A DNA stretch of 64,000 nucleotides, taken from positions 67,418,797 through 67,482,796 of the forward strand of contig NC_084836.1 in assembly GCF_033115175.1 (NCBI RefSeq), given 5' to 3'. The translations under genes were made by a program, and so were the position numbers. Positions 38,801-49,635 of the stretch are shown one piece after another. The stretch's first letter is position 1. Every line of letters begins with the position of its first letter. A model generated the notes under the pieces. It made no database searches and had not been told where the DNA came from. It saw only the letters and a list, made by a program, of their open reading frames with translations. The stretch comes from Lepus europaeus. Lineage: Eukaryota > Chordata > Mammalia > Lagomorpha > Leporidae.

Positions 38801-41800
38801 TCATTCTTTCGCGTGTGCATATCCAGTTGGCCCAGCACCATTTGTTGAAAATGCTGTTCTTCTTCCATGAGCTGACTTGGTGTCCTTGTTGAGAGGCGAC
38901 TGAGTTGTGTCCTGTTCACCTACACGTCTGTCCTAGAACGTTGTCTTCACTGCTCTAGCCTTGTAGCAAGTCTTGGGCTTGGCATGTGTAAGCCCTCCAT
39001 TGCTATTATTTAAAGATTTATTTGAAAGGCAGAGTGACGGAGAGGGGGGGAGGGAGAGAGAGAGAGAGAATCTTCTGTCTACTGGTTCACCCCACAAGAG
39101 GCTACAACAGCTGAGGCTGGCCCAGGTCAATGTCAGGGACCAGGAACCCCACCCGGGTCCCCTGTGAGGGTTGCAGGTGCCCGTCCTCCACCACCTTCCC
39201 GTGCACATTAGCAAGGAGCTGGGCTGGAAGTAAAGCAGCTGGGACTGGCGCTCCTATGGGATGCTGGCATTGCAGGGGGCAGCTTAGCCCACTGTCCCAC
39301 AACACTAGCCCCAAACCTCCATTTAAAAAACAATCTGTATTTAGTTTGAAAGGCAGAATGACAGCGCGCAGGAGACACGGAAGCCAAGGACTCCATCCAG
39401 GTCTCTCATGTGGGTGGCGGCATCCGAGTCCTTGGACCATCATTCTCTGCCCTCCCAGGCATGTGAGCAGGAAGCTGAGTCCGAGCCAGGACCCCAGCTG
39501 GCTCCCTGACATGGGGTACAGGCATCCCAAGTGGCAGCTCACCCTGTTGTGCCCCAAGTCTTGCCCAAGGCCTCCAATTTTGCTCTTTCCAGGATGGTTT
39601 TGGCTCAGCTGGGTCTCAGAAATTTCCATGTGGATTCAGGATCAGCTTGTCAGTTTCTCCCAGGATGGTGGCTGGGATTTTGCTAGGGACTGAGTTCCAC
39701 CCCCAGGCAGTGTCTCTCCTTTCATTTAGGGCTTTTTGAATTTCTTTCTAGTGTTTTTGTAGTTTTCAGAGTATATGTTTTGCACTTCTTTTGTTAAACT
39801 TATTCCTAAGTGCGCTTTTTTTTAATGTTCTCAAGAGTGAAACTATTTTCTTCATTTCAATTTGATTGTTCATTGCTCATATACAGAAATATAGTTTTTT
39901 TTGTATATTCTTGTTTTTGGAAGTCAGTGGACTGGTTTCAGTTCTTTGTTTTGTTTTTTAAAGATTTATGTGTTTATTTGAAAGGCAAAGGGAGAGAGAG
40001 AGAAAGGTCTTCTATCTGCTGGTTCACTCCCCAAATGACTGCAATGGTTGGAGTTGGGCCGATCCGAAGCCAGGAGCCAGGCGCTTCCTCTAGATCTCCT
40101 ATGCAGGTGCAGGGGCCCAAGGACTTGGGCCATCCTCTACTGCTTTCCCAGGCCATAGCAGAGAGCTGGATTGGAAGTGGAGCAGCCGGCACTCAAACCG
40201 GCGCCCATATGGGATGTCAGCACTGCCAGGTGGCGGCTTTGCCTGCTGCGCCAAAACATTTGCCCCTTAAAAACGTTTTTATTCATTCAGTTAATTTATT
40301 TGAGAGACAGAGAGGGGCCGATAGAGCTCCCATCTGCTGGTTCACTTTCTGAGTGCTGCAACAGCTTGGGCTGGGCCAGGCTGAAATGAGTTGGGCACTC
40401 CCGTCTGGGAGGCTGGCATCCCAAGGGCAACTTGACCACTCGGCCAAACGCCTGCCCCTCCAGGTAGTTTTTTTTTTTTTTTCTTTTAAAGAGCTTTATT
40501 TATTTTGAAAGAGAAAGAACTTCCATCTGCTGGTTCACTCCCCAAATGGCCACAACAGCCAGGGCTGGACCAGCCAAAGCCAGGAGCTTCATACACATGG
40601 ATTCAGGGACCCATAGGCTTGGGCTGTCTTCCGCTGCTTTCCCATGCTCATCAGCAGGGAGCTAGACCGGAAGTGGAGCAGCCGGGACAGAAACAGCATT
40701 GTCACGGGTGGAGGGAGTTTCTGGAATGACTCTGTGGCCTTTTCTCCCTCTACATTCTCACAACAGGGAGCGGTGCCATTCTTGGTCAGTGCCACGTCTG
40801 GCACGACTGTGCTGGGGGCCTTCGACCCGCTGGAGGCCATCGCTGACGTGTGCCAGCGTCACGGGCTGTGGCTGCACGTGGATGTGAGCGGGACTCGGGC
40901 CTGGGGCTGGGGCTGGGGCTGGGCTGAATCCAGGCCGAGGCCCATGTTGTACCTCCCGCTGCACAGGCCGCCTGGGGCGGGAGCGTGCTGCTGTCACAGA
41001 CACACAAGCATCTCCTGGATGGGATCAGCAGGTGCGCGGGGGGGGGGGGCCCCCTCTCCCCGGACCCCACCCTTCAGAGAACAGGATGAGGCTGGGGGGC
41101 AGGGTGAAGAGGGCTGGGGGGAGGGGTCTAGAGGCGTGGCCCCTTAGAGCTGGGAGGTCAGACCTGGAATTCTGGGGCTGGGAGCCTGGCAAGAGAGGAT
41201 AGGCTTCAACCGCACCTCAAGGGGGCGCCACTGACCCAGGTTTGCTCTTCATCGCCCAGGGCTGACTCTGTGACCTGGAACCCCCACAAGCTCCTGGGAG
41301 CCGGCCTGCAGTGCTCTGCCCTCCTGCTCCGGGACACCTCGGTGGGTGGGCCCCAGCCCCCAGCCCTGGCCCACCTCTCTCTTCATCTGCCTTCCTCCCT
41401 GTCCCACCATAGAGGGCTCCAGGACTTACTTCTCATTACCCTCTGCCCCGCAATCTGTGCAGCCACCCCAGCCCCCTCTGCTGGGCCCCTAGCTACCCAC
41501 CCCCCAGCCCTCCCCATCTTCCCCATCTTCATGCAAAGGGCAAGACTTCTGGCTTGAAGCTGCAGACAGATCTCGGGCAGAGTTTGGCCAGCAGTCTAGA
41601 TGCTGGGGGGGTGGGGTGGGGGTGGGATGGGTGGGGAGCCAGAGAAGGGCTGGGGCAGCAGGCAGCTGTGGCCGCGGTGCTGCCTGGACCCAGAGCCCAG
41701 TGGCCAGGGCAGGCTCTGACCAGGCGCCTGGCCGCCCCCACACAGAACCTGCTCAAGCGCTGCCACGGCTCCCAGGCCAGCTACCTTTTCCAGCAGGACA

Positions 41801-42908
41801 AGTTCTACGACGTGGCCCTGGACATGGGGGACAAAGTGGTGCAGTGCGGCCGCCACGTGGACTGCCTGAAGCTGTGGCTCATGTGGAAGGCACAGGGCGG
41901 GCAGGGCCTGGAGCTGCGAGTGGACCGCGCCTTCGCCCTGGCCCAGTAGGTGGGGGTGGTCCCCGGCTCCCCGCTGCCCGCCCCCTCTGCAGCTCTCAGG
42001 GTGGCTACCTGTGTCTCTGCCTTCCCCTCCCTGGCCGGTGGGTCATTCTTGCCCTCTGTCCACAGGTACCTGTTGGAGGAGTTGAAGAAGCGGGAAGGGT
42101 TTGAGCTGGTCATGGAGGTACGAGCCGGGTGGGGGGGCCTCCGCGCACCCCAAACCCCACCGGGGAAGCCGGGCAGCGAGAGGAAAGACATCCCCCTGCC
42201 CTCCTTGCCCACACCTTCCCCTCCCTCGTTCCCACAGCCCGAGTTCCTCAACGTCTGCTTCTGGTTCGTGCCGCCCAGCCTGCGGGGCCAGCAGGGGAGC
42301 CCGGATTACAGCCAGAGGCTGGCCCAGGTGCGCGTGCCAGTGCCCACTCGCGAGGCTGCGCCCGGGGGAGCGGTGCTGGACTCCCAGACTGGGCGCACAA
42401 GCCCGGGATGGGGCATGGAGGCAGAGAGATCACACTGAAGCTTTGTCACGGGCGCTGAGGACAAGACAACCCAGGGAAGCCCCTGGATGCAGGGGTCTCC
42501 GGGTAGATGGGTGCGCGCTGCCGCAGGCGGTGTGGAAAGATGAGGAGTGGGTTCTGGTCTTTACCGAGCTGCAGCGACCTGTTCAAAACCAGCGGCCGCC
42601 CAGGGTCGGGGTGGGGAGTGGGAGAGGTGAGGGGTCCTGGCGGAGCGCCGCCCAAGGTGGGGTTGGGGGGTTGGGAGAGGTGAGGGGTCCAGGCCCGGAG
42701 CGTGCCCCTCACCTGGCCCGCGCTGCCCCTGCAGGTGGCGCCCGCACTCAAGGAGCGCATGGTGAAAGAGGGCTCCATGATGATCGGCTACCAGCCGCAC
42801 GGGGCCCTGGTCAACTTCTTCCGCATGGTGGTGGCCAACCCCGCGCTCACCCGCGCCGACGTGGACTTCCTGCTGGACGAGCTGGAGCGGCTGGGCCGGG
42901 ACCTGTGA
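32879..42908 (+). CDS. CSAD: Cysteine sulfinic acid decarboxylase, complete coding region in 14 exons
   Basis: Coding exons: 32879-33004, 33197-33323, 33414-33504, 33726-33832, 34202-34317, 34642-34721, 34887-34941, 40767-40883, 40967-41031, 41260-41341, 41746-41945, 42066-42117, 42238-42327, 42735-42908. All have AG/GT borders and phases close to 493 codons plus stop, as in human as I recall it. The cytosolic, PLP-dependent group II decarboxylase turns cysteine sulfinate into hypotaurine, the key step to taurine. Visible marks: HVDAAWGG with D273, which pairs with the PLP ring nitrogen; NPHKLL with K305, the PLP Schiff-base lysine; and a conserved C-terminal QPHG segment. The ATG at 32879 aligns with the human start. 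An in-frame ATG at 32846 lies in the upstream intron, before the AG at 32866-32867. The 5.8-kb intron 7 carries most of the repeats. Confidence 0.97.
35290..35617 (-). repeat. CSINE in CSAD intron 7
   Basis: Older diverged copy. Confidence 0.85.
35793..35945 (+). repeat. MIR in CSAD intron 7
   Basis: Sense MIR: CTGTGTCTCAGTTTC, then AAAGCACTTCACAGTGCC. Confidence 0.75.
35990..36012. repeat. (AC)n microsatellite
   Basis: About 11 AC units without interruption. Confidence 0.95.
36804..37005 (-). repeat. CSINE inside the L1 remnant
   Basis: Truncated older copy. Confidence 0.8.
37006..37303 (-). repeat. CSINE inside the L1 remnant
   Basis: Older copy abutting the previous one. Starts from a G-rich tail region. 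Confidence 0.85.
37417..37747 (-). repeat. Young CSINE inside the L1 remnant
   Basis: Younger form with a T-run tail and head complement ending GGCACCGGCC. Confidence 0.93.
37880..38140 (-). mobile_element. Possible MaLR-type LTR fragment
   Basis: Fossil, incomplete. The + strand has the pattern of a reversed MLT1/MST-class LTR (CTGGGTAACCTTATAGAAAA then GAGGTTTATTCTGG). It is old and degraded, and sits between L1 pieces. Tentative. Confidence 0.35.
39009..39313 (-). repeat. CSINE inside the L1 remnant
   Basis: Older diverged copy. Confidence 0.85.
39320..39570 (-). repeat. Old CSINE inside the L1 remnant
   Basis: Strongly diverged copy directly after the previous one. Confidence 0.7.
39955..40265 (-). 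repeat. CSINE at the end of CSAD intron 7
   Basis: Full-length older form. Confidence 0.9.
40268..40460 (-). repeat. Shortened CSINE
   Basis: Older copy with middle deleted, ending GCCAAACGCCTGCCCC. Confidence 0.8.
40467..40702 (-). repeat. CSINE close to a CSAD acceptor
   Basis: Truncated copy, ending about 65 bases before the exon at 40767. Confidence 0.85.
40897..40923 (+). repeat. GGGGCT tandem run with G-quadruplex pattern
   Basis: Five G-tracts (3, 4, 4, 4, 3) separated by CT or CCT. The run begins 14 bases after the CSAD exon end at 40883. Confidence 0.85.
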
Positions 42909-43302
42909 GCCCCCAGGACGCCCCTGGGATGCAGTGCCACTCTTTCATTAAGATTACGTTTATAGAGACTTTTATTAATGTGGAAAAGTAACTTTAACAT
43001 AATATGTCAGGAAAGCTGGCTAGAAGACTTTCTAGTAAAATCTGAGCTCTGTTGAGGAATGCATAGGAAAAGAAGAATGAGATGTGCCAAAATGATAGCG
43101 GTTTTCCAAAGGAAGGGCAAATAGGAAATTTACAAATCTATTCCTTTGTTGTCTCCCCTTTTATTATGTAACTAATATAAATTGCCTTGATAGTAGGAAA
43201 ATAATGAAGTTAAAATTACAATTACATTTTGGAATGTTTTGAAGTTTGTTACTTTTAGACCGGTGATGCAGGATTTTTTTTTTCTTTCTTTCTAAAAGGC
43301 AG
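42909..43302 (+). other. CSAD: CSAD 3'UTR and flank
   Basis: AT-rich unique sequence after the stop. No AATAAA occurs before the SINE at 43303, so the transcript end is unclear. A weak variant, CATTAAGA at about 42945, is the nearest candidate. Confidence 0.4.
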
Positions 43303-43937
43303 GAGGTGGGCACTGTGGTGCAGCGGGTTGAGCTGGCACGGGGCACATATCCCCTATTAGAAGGCCGGTTCAAATCCCGGCTCCTGGCCAGCGCCGTAGC
43401 TTAACAGGCTAATCCTCCACCTTGCGGCGCCGGCACACCGGGTTCTAGTCCCGGTCAGGGCACTGGATTCTATCCCGGTTGCCCCTCTTCCAGGCCAGCT
43501 CTCTGCTATGGCCCAGGAAGGCAGTGGAGGATGGCCCAAGTCCTTGGGCCCTGCACCCGCATGGGAGACCAGAAGCACCTGGCTCCTGGCTTCGGATCAG
43601 CGAGATGCGCCGGCCGCAGCGGCCATTGGAGGGTGAACCAGGGCAAAAAGGAAGACCTTTCTCTCTGTCTCTCTCTCTCACTGTCCACTCTGCCTGTCAA
43701 GAAAAAAAGAAAAAAAAAATTTCAAAAAAATATTCAAATCCCGGCTCCTCCGCTTCTGATCCAATTCTCTGCCCATGTGCTGGGAAGGCGGTGGGTTGGG
43801 TTCCTGGGAAGGCAAAGTGCTCGGGCCCCTGCCGCCCCTGTGGGAGATCCAGATGAGCTCCAGGCCTGGCCCAGATGTGGCTTTGTGGCCATTTGGAGAA
43901 TGAACCTTTCTCTCTGTCTCTCACGCTAGCTCTCAAA
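43303..43937 (+). repeat. Older CSINE split by a younger one
   Basis: The head (about 43303-43385) and body (about 43733-43937) are one copy separated by an insert. Confidence 0.85.
43386..43732 (+). repeat. Young CSINE nested in an older CSINE
   Basis: Flanked by a perfect 17-base repeat, TTCAAATCCCGGCTCCT (43369-43385 and 43733-43749). It inserted in the host's B-box region. Confidence 0.93.
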
Positions 43938-43944
43938 TAAATAA

Positions 43945-44012
43945 CCAGTGCCCACATGGGATGCCGGTGCCATAGGCAGAGGCTTAGCCCACTACACCAC
44001 AGCACCGGCCCC
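43945..44012 (-). repeat. CSINE head fragment
   Basis: Only the tRNA-like end remains (GTGCCCACATGGGATGCC to ACAGCACCGGCC). Confidence 0.75.
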
Positions 44013-44092
44013 CCTTTTGTTATTTCCAGCTCCTCAAGATGTGTATTAAAACAGTATGGTGGTCATGTGAAAGTCAGCCCAAGGGGCTGCCT

Positions 44093-44412
44093 CTCTAAGT
44101 GTAGTAGGAAAAGCCACCAGCTGCAGTGCCAGCATCCCATATGGACGCTGGTTCGAGTCCCGGCTGCTCCACTTCCAATACAGCTCTCTGCTATGACCTG
44201 GGAAAGCAGTAGAAGATGGCCCAAGTCCTTGGGCCCCTGCACCCATGTGGGAGACCCGGAAGAAGCTCCTGGCTCCTGGCTTCGGATCAGCGCAGCTCCA
44301 GCTGGTGCAGCCATCTGGGGAGTGAACCAGCAGATGGAAGACCTCTCTCTTTCTCTCTCTCTGTCTCTGCCTCTGCCTCTCTGGAACTCTGCCTTTCAAA
44401 GAAATAAATAAA

Positions 44413-44415
<3 letters not shown>
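44093..44415 (+). repeat. CSINE
   Basis: Full-length older form with tail AAATAAATAAATC. Confidence 0.9.
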
Positions 44416-44449
<34 letters not shown>

Positions 44450-44587
44450 ACAGGCAGAGTGGATAGTGAGAGAGAGAGACAGAGAGAAAGGTCTTCCTTT
44501 TTGCCCTGGTTCACCCTCCAATGGCCGCTGCGGCCGGCGCATCTCGCTGATCCAAAGCCAGGAGCCTGTTAAGCCACGGCGCCGGCC
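44416..44587 (-). repeat. Young CSINE with large internal deletion
   Basis: About 31-T tail, then the younger form up to GCCAGGAGCC, joined directly to the last 17 bases of the head complement. AAATAAATAAATCTT flanks it on both sides. Confidence 0.9.
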
Positions 44588-46097
44588 AAATAAATAAATC
44601 TTGAAAAAAAAAAGCCCAAGTTGTTTGAAGAGGCAAATGCAGAGCTGTAGACGGCAGGGGAGCGGCCGGTGCACAGGCCCTGGGCTCTGGGTGGTTTAGC
44701 GGAGCAGAGGCCCTGCCTTCACAAATTCCTCCCAAGTCTCTAAGCTTTGTTATTCTCCATATAAATCACCCGCCCCGCCCGCTTGAAAGTAGTGCATCTC
44801 CAAGTGCCGTCCCAGATCCACAGCATCAGCCCGCCCTGGAAACTTGCTCAAAGTGACCATTAGGCCGCCTCGGGCTGTGGGGGCTGGCAGTCTAGGGGAA
44901 CAAACTGGAGATGGCGCCTGGGCACGGTCAGGTTCACTAACTGCCCCTTTAAGCCGTTTCTGTTCCTTTCCACTTCCGTCTCTGAACACCTGCCTCTCCT
45001 GGCCGTGTGGCTGCTGGGGCCGGTGCACGGGGGCTCAGCTTCAGGCTTGGATTTAGGGCTAGCTGGAGGAAGGCCCGGGCTGGAGGCCCGGACGAGAGTG
45101 AGTCAGTGCCTCCTGGGCTGAGGTTATTCGAGCTGTTTCTCTGCCCACTGGAAGGCTCGGGAACCGCTTTGAAAGAGATACGCGGCGACTAAACAAACGA
45201 GCAGCACCACTTACAGAGGTTCAGGTGAGGAACGAGAAGCAAAGCCAGACTAAAACACCCAGACCCCTTACCACTTGCTGAAACTTAAACAACCCAGCCC
45301 CCCACGTCAGCGCACTGCGTTGAAAGAGACGAGGGCCCCGCCGAGACTCACTGCAGCGGCTTGGAAGGACAAGCGGAAAATTATTTCAAAGCACAGCACA
45401 AATCATATGAAGGGATGGAAATAATGAGACTTGGAGAACAGAGCCAGTCGCCCCAACGTTAAAATATCGTGGTTGCAAAAGGGGGCAAGGGACCAGATGG
45501 AGGAGAAGCAGCAATCGAGGAAGAGGAAAAGGTTTAGCTGAGTTGTAGGCAGACCTGAGCTTGCTCACGGACAGGGCATAGAAAGACCCAAGAGCAGGTG
45601 TACCTGGAGGCGCAAAACTCCCGGATGCCAAGGTGACGGAAAAACATTTTCGAGATTCAGACAGAAAGAGCGAGTCGTTCACAAGGGAAATTGCATCAGC
45701 CCGGCACAGGGCTCGTCGCAGGCAATGCTGGGAGCTACATGTGGGGAACGCACAGGAAGGGTGGCTGCGCCAGGGTCTCGCACCCGGCTCCCAGAGCACT
45801 CTGTGTTGGGGTAGAGAGCGCCGTGTGAGGGGCTGTAGGACTCAGAGGGCCAGCGTCCCCTTCCTCGCCTGAGGGAAATCCTGAGGGCGCAGAGGGAGGA
45901 AGATGAACGGAACAAAGAGCAAGTGCTGAGCGGCGAACCTGGCGCCCGTGTTTCTGCTGCCTGCGAAACCAGGGCTTTAACCGTCTCTGAACCCTGGGAT
46001 CCCCTGTGGGCCCCACAGATGCTCAAGTTCCCGATGGCAAATGCCATGTCCACTTCACATAAGCTAGGCACATGCTCCGCTGTACTTTATTTTTTTT
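44588..46097. other. Unique 1.5-kb stretch between CSAD and SOAT2
   Basis: Mixed composition. Short open frames on both strands resemble nothing I know. No gene called. Confidence 0.4.
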
Positions 46098-46425
46098 TTA
46101 TTTAAAAATTTATTTTATTTATTTGAAAGGCAGAGTTACAGAAAGAGGTAGAGAGAGAGAGAGAGAGGTCTTCCATCCACTGGTTCACTCCCCAAATAGC
46201 CACAACAGCCAGAGCTGAGCTGATCCAAAGCCAGGAGCCAGGAGTTTCTTCCAGGTCTCCCACACAAGTGCAGGGGCCCAAGGACTTGGGCCATCCTCTA
46301 CTGCTTTCCCAGGCCATAGCAGAGAGCTGGATCAGAAGTGGAGCAGCCGGGACTCAAACCGGCGCCCATATGGGATGCTGGCACTGCAGGCGGCAGCTTT
46401 ACCAGCTACCTCACAGCGCCGGCCC
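46098..46425 (-). repeat. CSINE
   Basis: Full-length older form. Confidence 0.9.
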
Positions 46426-46971
46426 CTAGATTACTTCTGATACCCAACACAATGTAAGTGTCACATAAAGAGCTTTTCTATTGTTTAAATAGGGAATAGT
46501 GAAAAGAAAGAAAATTTGTACAGCTTAACTACAGGCACAATTTTTTTCCCTAAAATATTTTCCATCTGCACTGGGTTGAATTCTTGGTAGAGAACCCGCA
46601 GATTTGGGGGAGGGGGGGATGATTGTACTCTGTGAGCAAAACCTAGGAGCCAGAAACAGAGTGAGAGAGGCAAGTAAAGATATTCTAAAGGTCTCTCTTA
46701 CTGAAAGGAGGAGCAGGAAGTGAAACATCCGAAGGGAAGAAATGGTTGTCATTGTTTCAGATAATGGAGATGACACATCTTACTATTAGTGCTGGGAACA
46801 GTATGGTAGAACCTTCTGGAACACCGAGGGGCTAGAGGAAGCGAAACAAGCAGCAGCTTGACCAGAACAGACAAAGAACATACAGAGAGTATAAGGGAAT
46901 CGAATGCACCGCTCGCTCCACGTGTGTGTGAATTGTAATGAATCCAAAAGAAAACGTCAAAGGAGGAAGAA
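46426..46971. other. Unique 0.55-kb stretch
   Basis: AT-rich. No gene or named repeat seen. Confidence 0.4.
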
Positions 46972-47229
46972 GCCGTGGGCATTTGGCTCAGAAGGCTAAG
47001 CTGCTGCTCGGGACAACAGCACCCCGCATTGGAGCACTGGTTTGAGTCCCAGCTACTCTGCTCCTGATCCGGCTCCCTGTACCAGGGAAAGCAGCAGATG
47101 ATGGGCCAGGTGTTTGGGTCCCTGCCACTCAACTCACACGGGTGACCAGGGTGAAGCTCCTGGCTTCTGGCTTCCGGTTTCCAGCTGTGGTTGTTGCAGC
47201 CATTTGGGGAGTGAACCAGCGGATGGAAG

Positions 47230-47270
<41 letters not shown>

Positions 47271-47346
47271 GTCTCTCTCTCTCTCTGGCTCTCCCTCTCT
47301 CTTTGTAACCCTGCCTTTCAAATAAATAAATAAATCTTTGAAAGAA
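46972..47346 (+). repeat. CSINE with expanded (TC)n
   Basis: Older copy with diverged head. The CT-rich stretch is expanded to about 70 bases at 47234-47304. Confidence 0.88.
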
Positions 47347-47805
47347 AAAGCAATGTGCCTCTGAGTTTTCTAAAATAATAATAAATTTTAAAAATTTGCC
47401 AAAGCTTTCTTTCTAAAAAACTCAAATAGGTTGGCTTTATTAAGCTCCTCCCTGTACACATTTATCTGCTAATGAAAATTGAAACAGCACGTCAAGATTT
47501 CATTTTCTTGCAGCTCAAACATTTGGAAGCCAGAATATCTAAATATCTGCTCTAATTATTGTGCTTAGCTGAAATACCCAATGTTTTCTTTACACCCCCC
47601 TTCCCCACGAGTCACTCTGTGCATCAGCTCCTGGGCTGGGCTTCATGTCATTGAAAACACACAGGTCTTCTAAGGCACGTGGGAATGCTTGAAACGTATG
47701 GTGCTTCTTTGGGTCAAATAAAAAAGAACTAAGGTATAGTGGAAGTCGTTTAAATACACTCCAACCACAATTCCATAAATTACGGGGATCAAGGTAGGAA
47801 GAGGG
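47347..47805. other. AT-rich unique 0.46-kb stretch
   Basis: No gene or named repeat seen. Confidence 0.4.
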
Positions 47806-48080
47806 GGGCCGGTTTGAGTCCCGGCTGCTCCACTTCTGGTCCAGCTCTCTGCTATGGCCTGGGAGAGCAGTGGAAGATGGCCCAAGTCCTTGGGCCCCTG
47901 CAATCCATGTGAGAGACCCAGAAGAAACTCCTGGCTCCTGGCTTTTGATCGGTGCAGCTCCGACCTTTGTGGCCAATTGGGGAGTGAACCAGTGGATGGA
48001 AGACCTCTCTCTCTCTCTCTCTCTCTGCCTCTCCTTCTCTCTCTAACTCTGCCTTTCAAATAAATAAATAAATCTTTAAA
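47806..48080 (+). repeat. CSINE, head truncated
   Basis: Starts at the B-box-like GGTTTGAGTCCCGG and keeps the rest. Confidence 0.9.
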
Positions 48081-48726
48081 AACAACAACAGCAACAACAA
48101 AGAATTACTAGCAGGAACAGTATACTAAGACACGCCCCTACGCCGACGGTCAGAGTGCATTTCATCCTAGCATTTTCGGAAGGTTCCAGCCACCACAGAG
48201 GCAGGCATGGAGTCACATCTGAGTGGCTCACTTCCTGGTCACTCCAAGCTCCCTTCAGGGCCACATCTCTGCAGTCGGCTTCAAGCTGAGACCACCTGTC
48301 CACCTGTTGAAGAGGTGCCTCGCTTCGGCCGACCTTTCTCTCCACTCAGATAGCAATGATCTTGCCCCTCTCCTGGGTGGGGCCCCTACAAGCCCACCTT
48401 CTCCCCTCTGTCAGGCTGTCCAGGTGGCTTTTCCGGCACAGGGCAAGGGAATTTGGCCCTTGGCCAACATTTCTGGACACACGAAATGAGAGGCTGAATC
48501 CGGAGAATTTTCTCCACTGGACATGGACCCCGGAATGGAGGTTGGGGTCAGCTTTCGCCGTGGGGCCGTGGCAGCCTAGTTAACAGCTATTGGGTGTTTG
48601 TGCCTCAGGGCAGGTGTGCTCGACTCTCTGGGTACAGTGAGGTAACCCTGCAAAGACCGAAGTCACCCAGGAAGACCCTGAAAACCCAGCCTCCCACACA
48701 GAGGGGTGAAGGAAGCCACCACAAGT
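48081..48726. other. Unique 0.65-kb stretch
   Basis: Starts with an A-rich (CAA)n run, then mixed sequence. No gene seen. Confidence 0.4.
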
Positions 48727-49065
48727 CTTTTTTTTTTTTTTTTTTTTTTTTGACAGGCAGAGTGGACAATGAGAGAGAGAGACAGAGAGAAAGGTCTTCC
48801 TCTTCCCTTGGTGCACCCCCCAGTGGCCTCTGCGGCCAGTGCTGTGGCTGGCGCACAGCGCTGATCTGAAGCCAGGAGCCAGGTGCTTCTCCTGGTCTCC
48901 CATGCGGGTGCAGGGCCCAAGCACTTGGGCCATCCTCCACTGCCTTCCCGGGCCATAGCAGAGAGCTGGCCTGGAAGAGGAGCAATCAGGACTAGAACCC
49001 GGCACCCATATGGGATGCTGGCACCGGAGACGGAGGATTAACCAAGTGAGCCACAGGGACGGCCC
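48727..49065 (-). repeat. Young CSINE next to the RPS15A retrocopy
   Basis: Younger form with a 23-T tail. It abuts the 3' end of the pseudogene. Confidence 0.93.
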
Positions 49066-49069
49066 TCTA

Positions 49070-49485
49070 GAGGCTTTCATTTGTATGCATATATTACATC
49101 CCTAGAAAAAGAATCCCAGGGTTTTCCCTCCTGTGTGTTTTCGTCTTGCTTCTTCTTGGTCTGTGATGCCAGCTGGGGATATCTGAAACCATCCTAGTGG
49201 AATGGAAGCCGATGGTTCTGCATTTTTCTAGATCTTTCCGTTGCACACTGGATCTGGAGCTGATCACCCCATGCTTGCTTTACCTGCCTGTGAGGTTCAC
49301 AACAATTTTCCCCGCTCTGTGATCATCAGTGATCTCGAATTGGCCAATGTGGGCTTTGTCATCGCAGTTAGGAACTTGACCGTGACTTTGGAGCATGGCC
49401 TAATGAGACCCTGGAGGCTACCTCTCTTTTAGCCACTGTCGATGTTCTTGAGAGCTTCGGCCAGCACATGCATACACCCTGGTAT
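49070..49485 (-). pseudogene. RPS15A: Processed pseudogene of ribosomal protein S15a
   Basis: Read on the minus strand, this intronless stretch follows the RPS15A mRNA almost end to end. It has a start region like MHVLAEALKNID, then LIRPCSKV, a KIVVNLTGR-like stretch, and [10 protein letters not shown] followed by LGFFF, a stop and about 25 bases of 3'UTR. Several in-frame stops and small deletions break the frame, including a loss of about four bases in the part matching HGYIGEFE. It has no promoter of its own. A poly(A) tail is not visible, and a SINE abuts the 3' end. It is a dead LINE-mediated retrocopy between CSAD and SOAT2. Confidence 0.9.
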
Positions 49486-49635
49486 GGCTCAGCCAACGAG
49501 GGAAAGTCCAGGGGCCACAAACTCAGCCAGGGCCACCATCTCTCCCAGCAGCCATAGTTCTGGCTCTACAGCAGTGTGGCCTGCACCCCATGTGCCAGGG
49601 TCCCCACATGTAGAGCGTGGAGTGCCTGGGGCATG

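Larger units (their letters stand above)
36240..39954 (-). mobile_element. Antisense L1 remnant, broken by later insertions
   Basis: Non-SINE pieces at about 36240-36803, 37304-37416, 37748-37870, 38300-39008 and 39571-39954 follow the reverse complement of an old L1, from its 3' end (AATAGCTTTATTGAGGTATA) into ORF2 (CAGCACCATTTGTTGAAAAT, TTAAACTTATTCCTAAGTGC). CSINEs and one LTR-like piece are inserted. Part of the 3' end appears twice (about 36620-36720 and 37770-37860), so two copies or a duplication are present. Confidence 0.75.
34942..40766 (+). other. CSAD: CSAD intron 7, a repeat-filled intron
   Basis: The intron is 5.8 kb. It holds CSINE copies, an antisense L1 remnant broken by later insertions, a MIR, a MaLR-like LTR piece and an (AC)n run. 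No coding exon was seen in it. Confidence 0.85.

Noticed and set aside
42101-42991. Open frame of 296 codons on the + strand
   Set aside because: It is a shadow frame over CSAD exons and GC-rich introns, out of frame with the enzyme.
43387-43460. tRNA-like heads with a B-box (here and in many CSINEs)
   Set aside because: They belong to SINE copies: no anticodon stem can be drawn and they continue into the CSINE body. Not tRNA genes.
45386-46071. Overlapping open frames of up to 137 codons between CSAD and SOAT2
   Set aside because: No start context, splice partner or recognisable domain, and frames of similar length occur on both strands.
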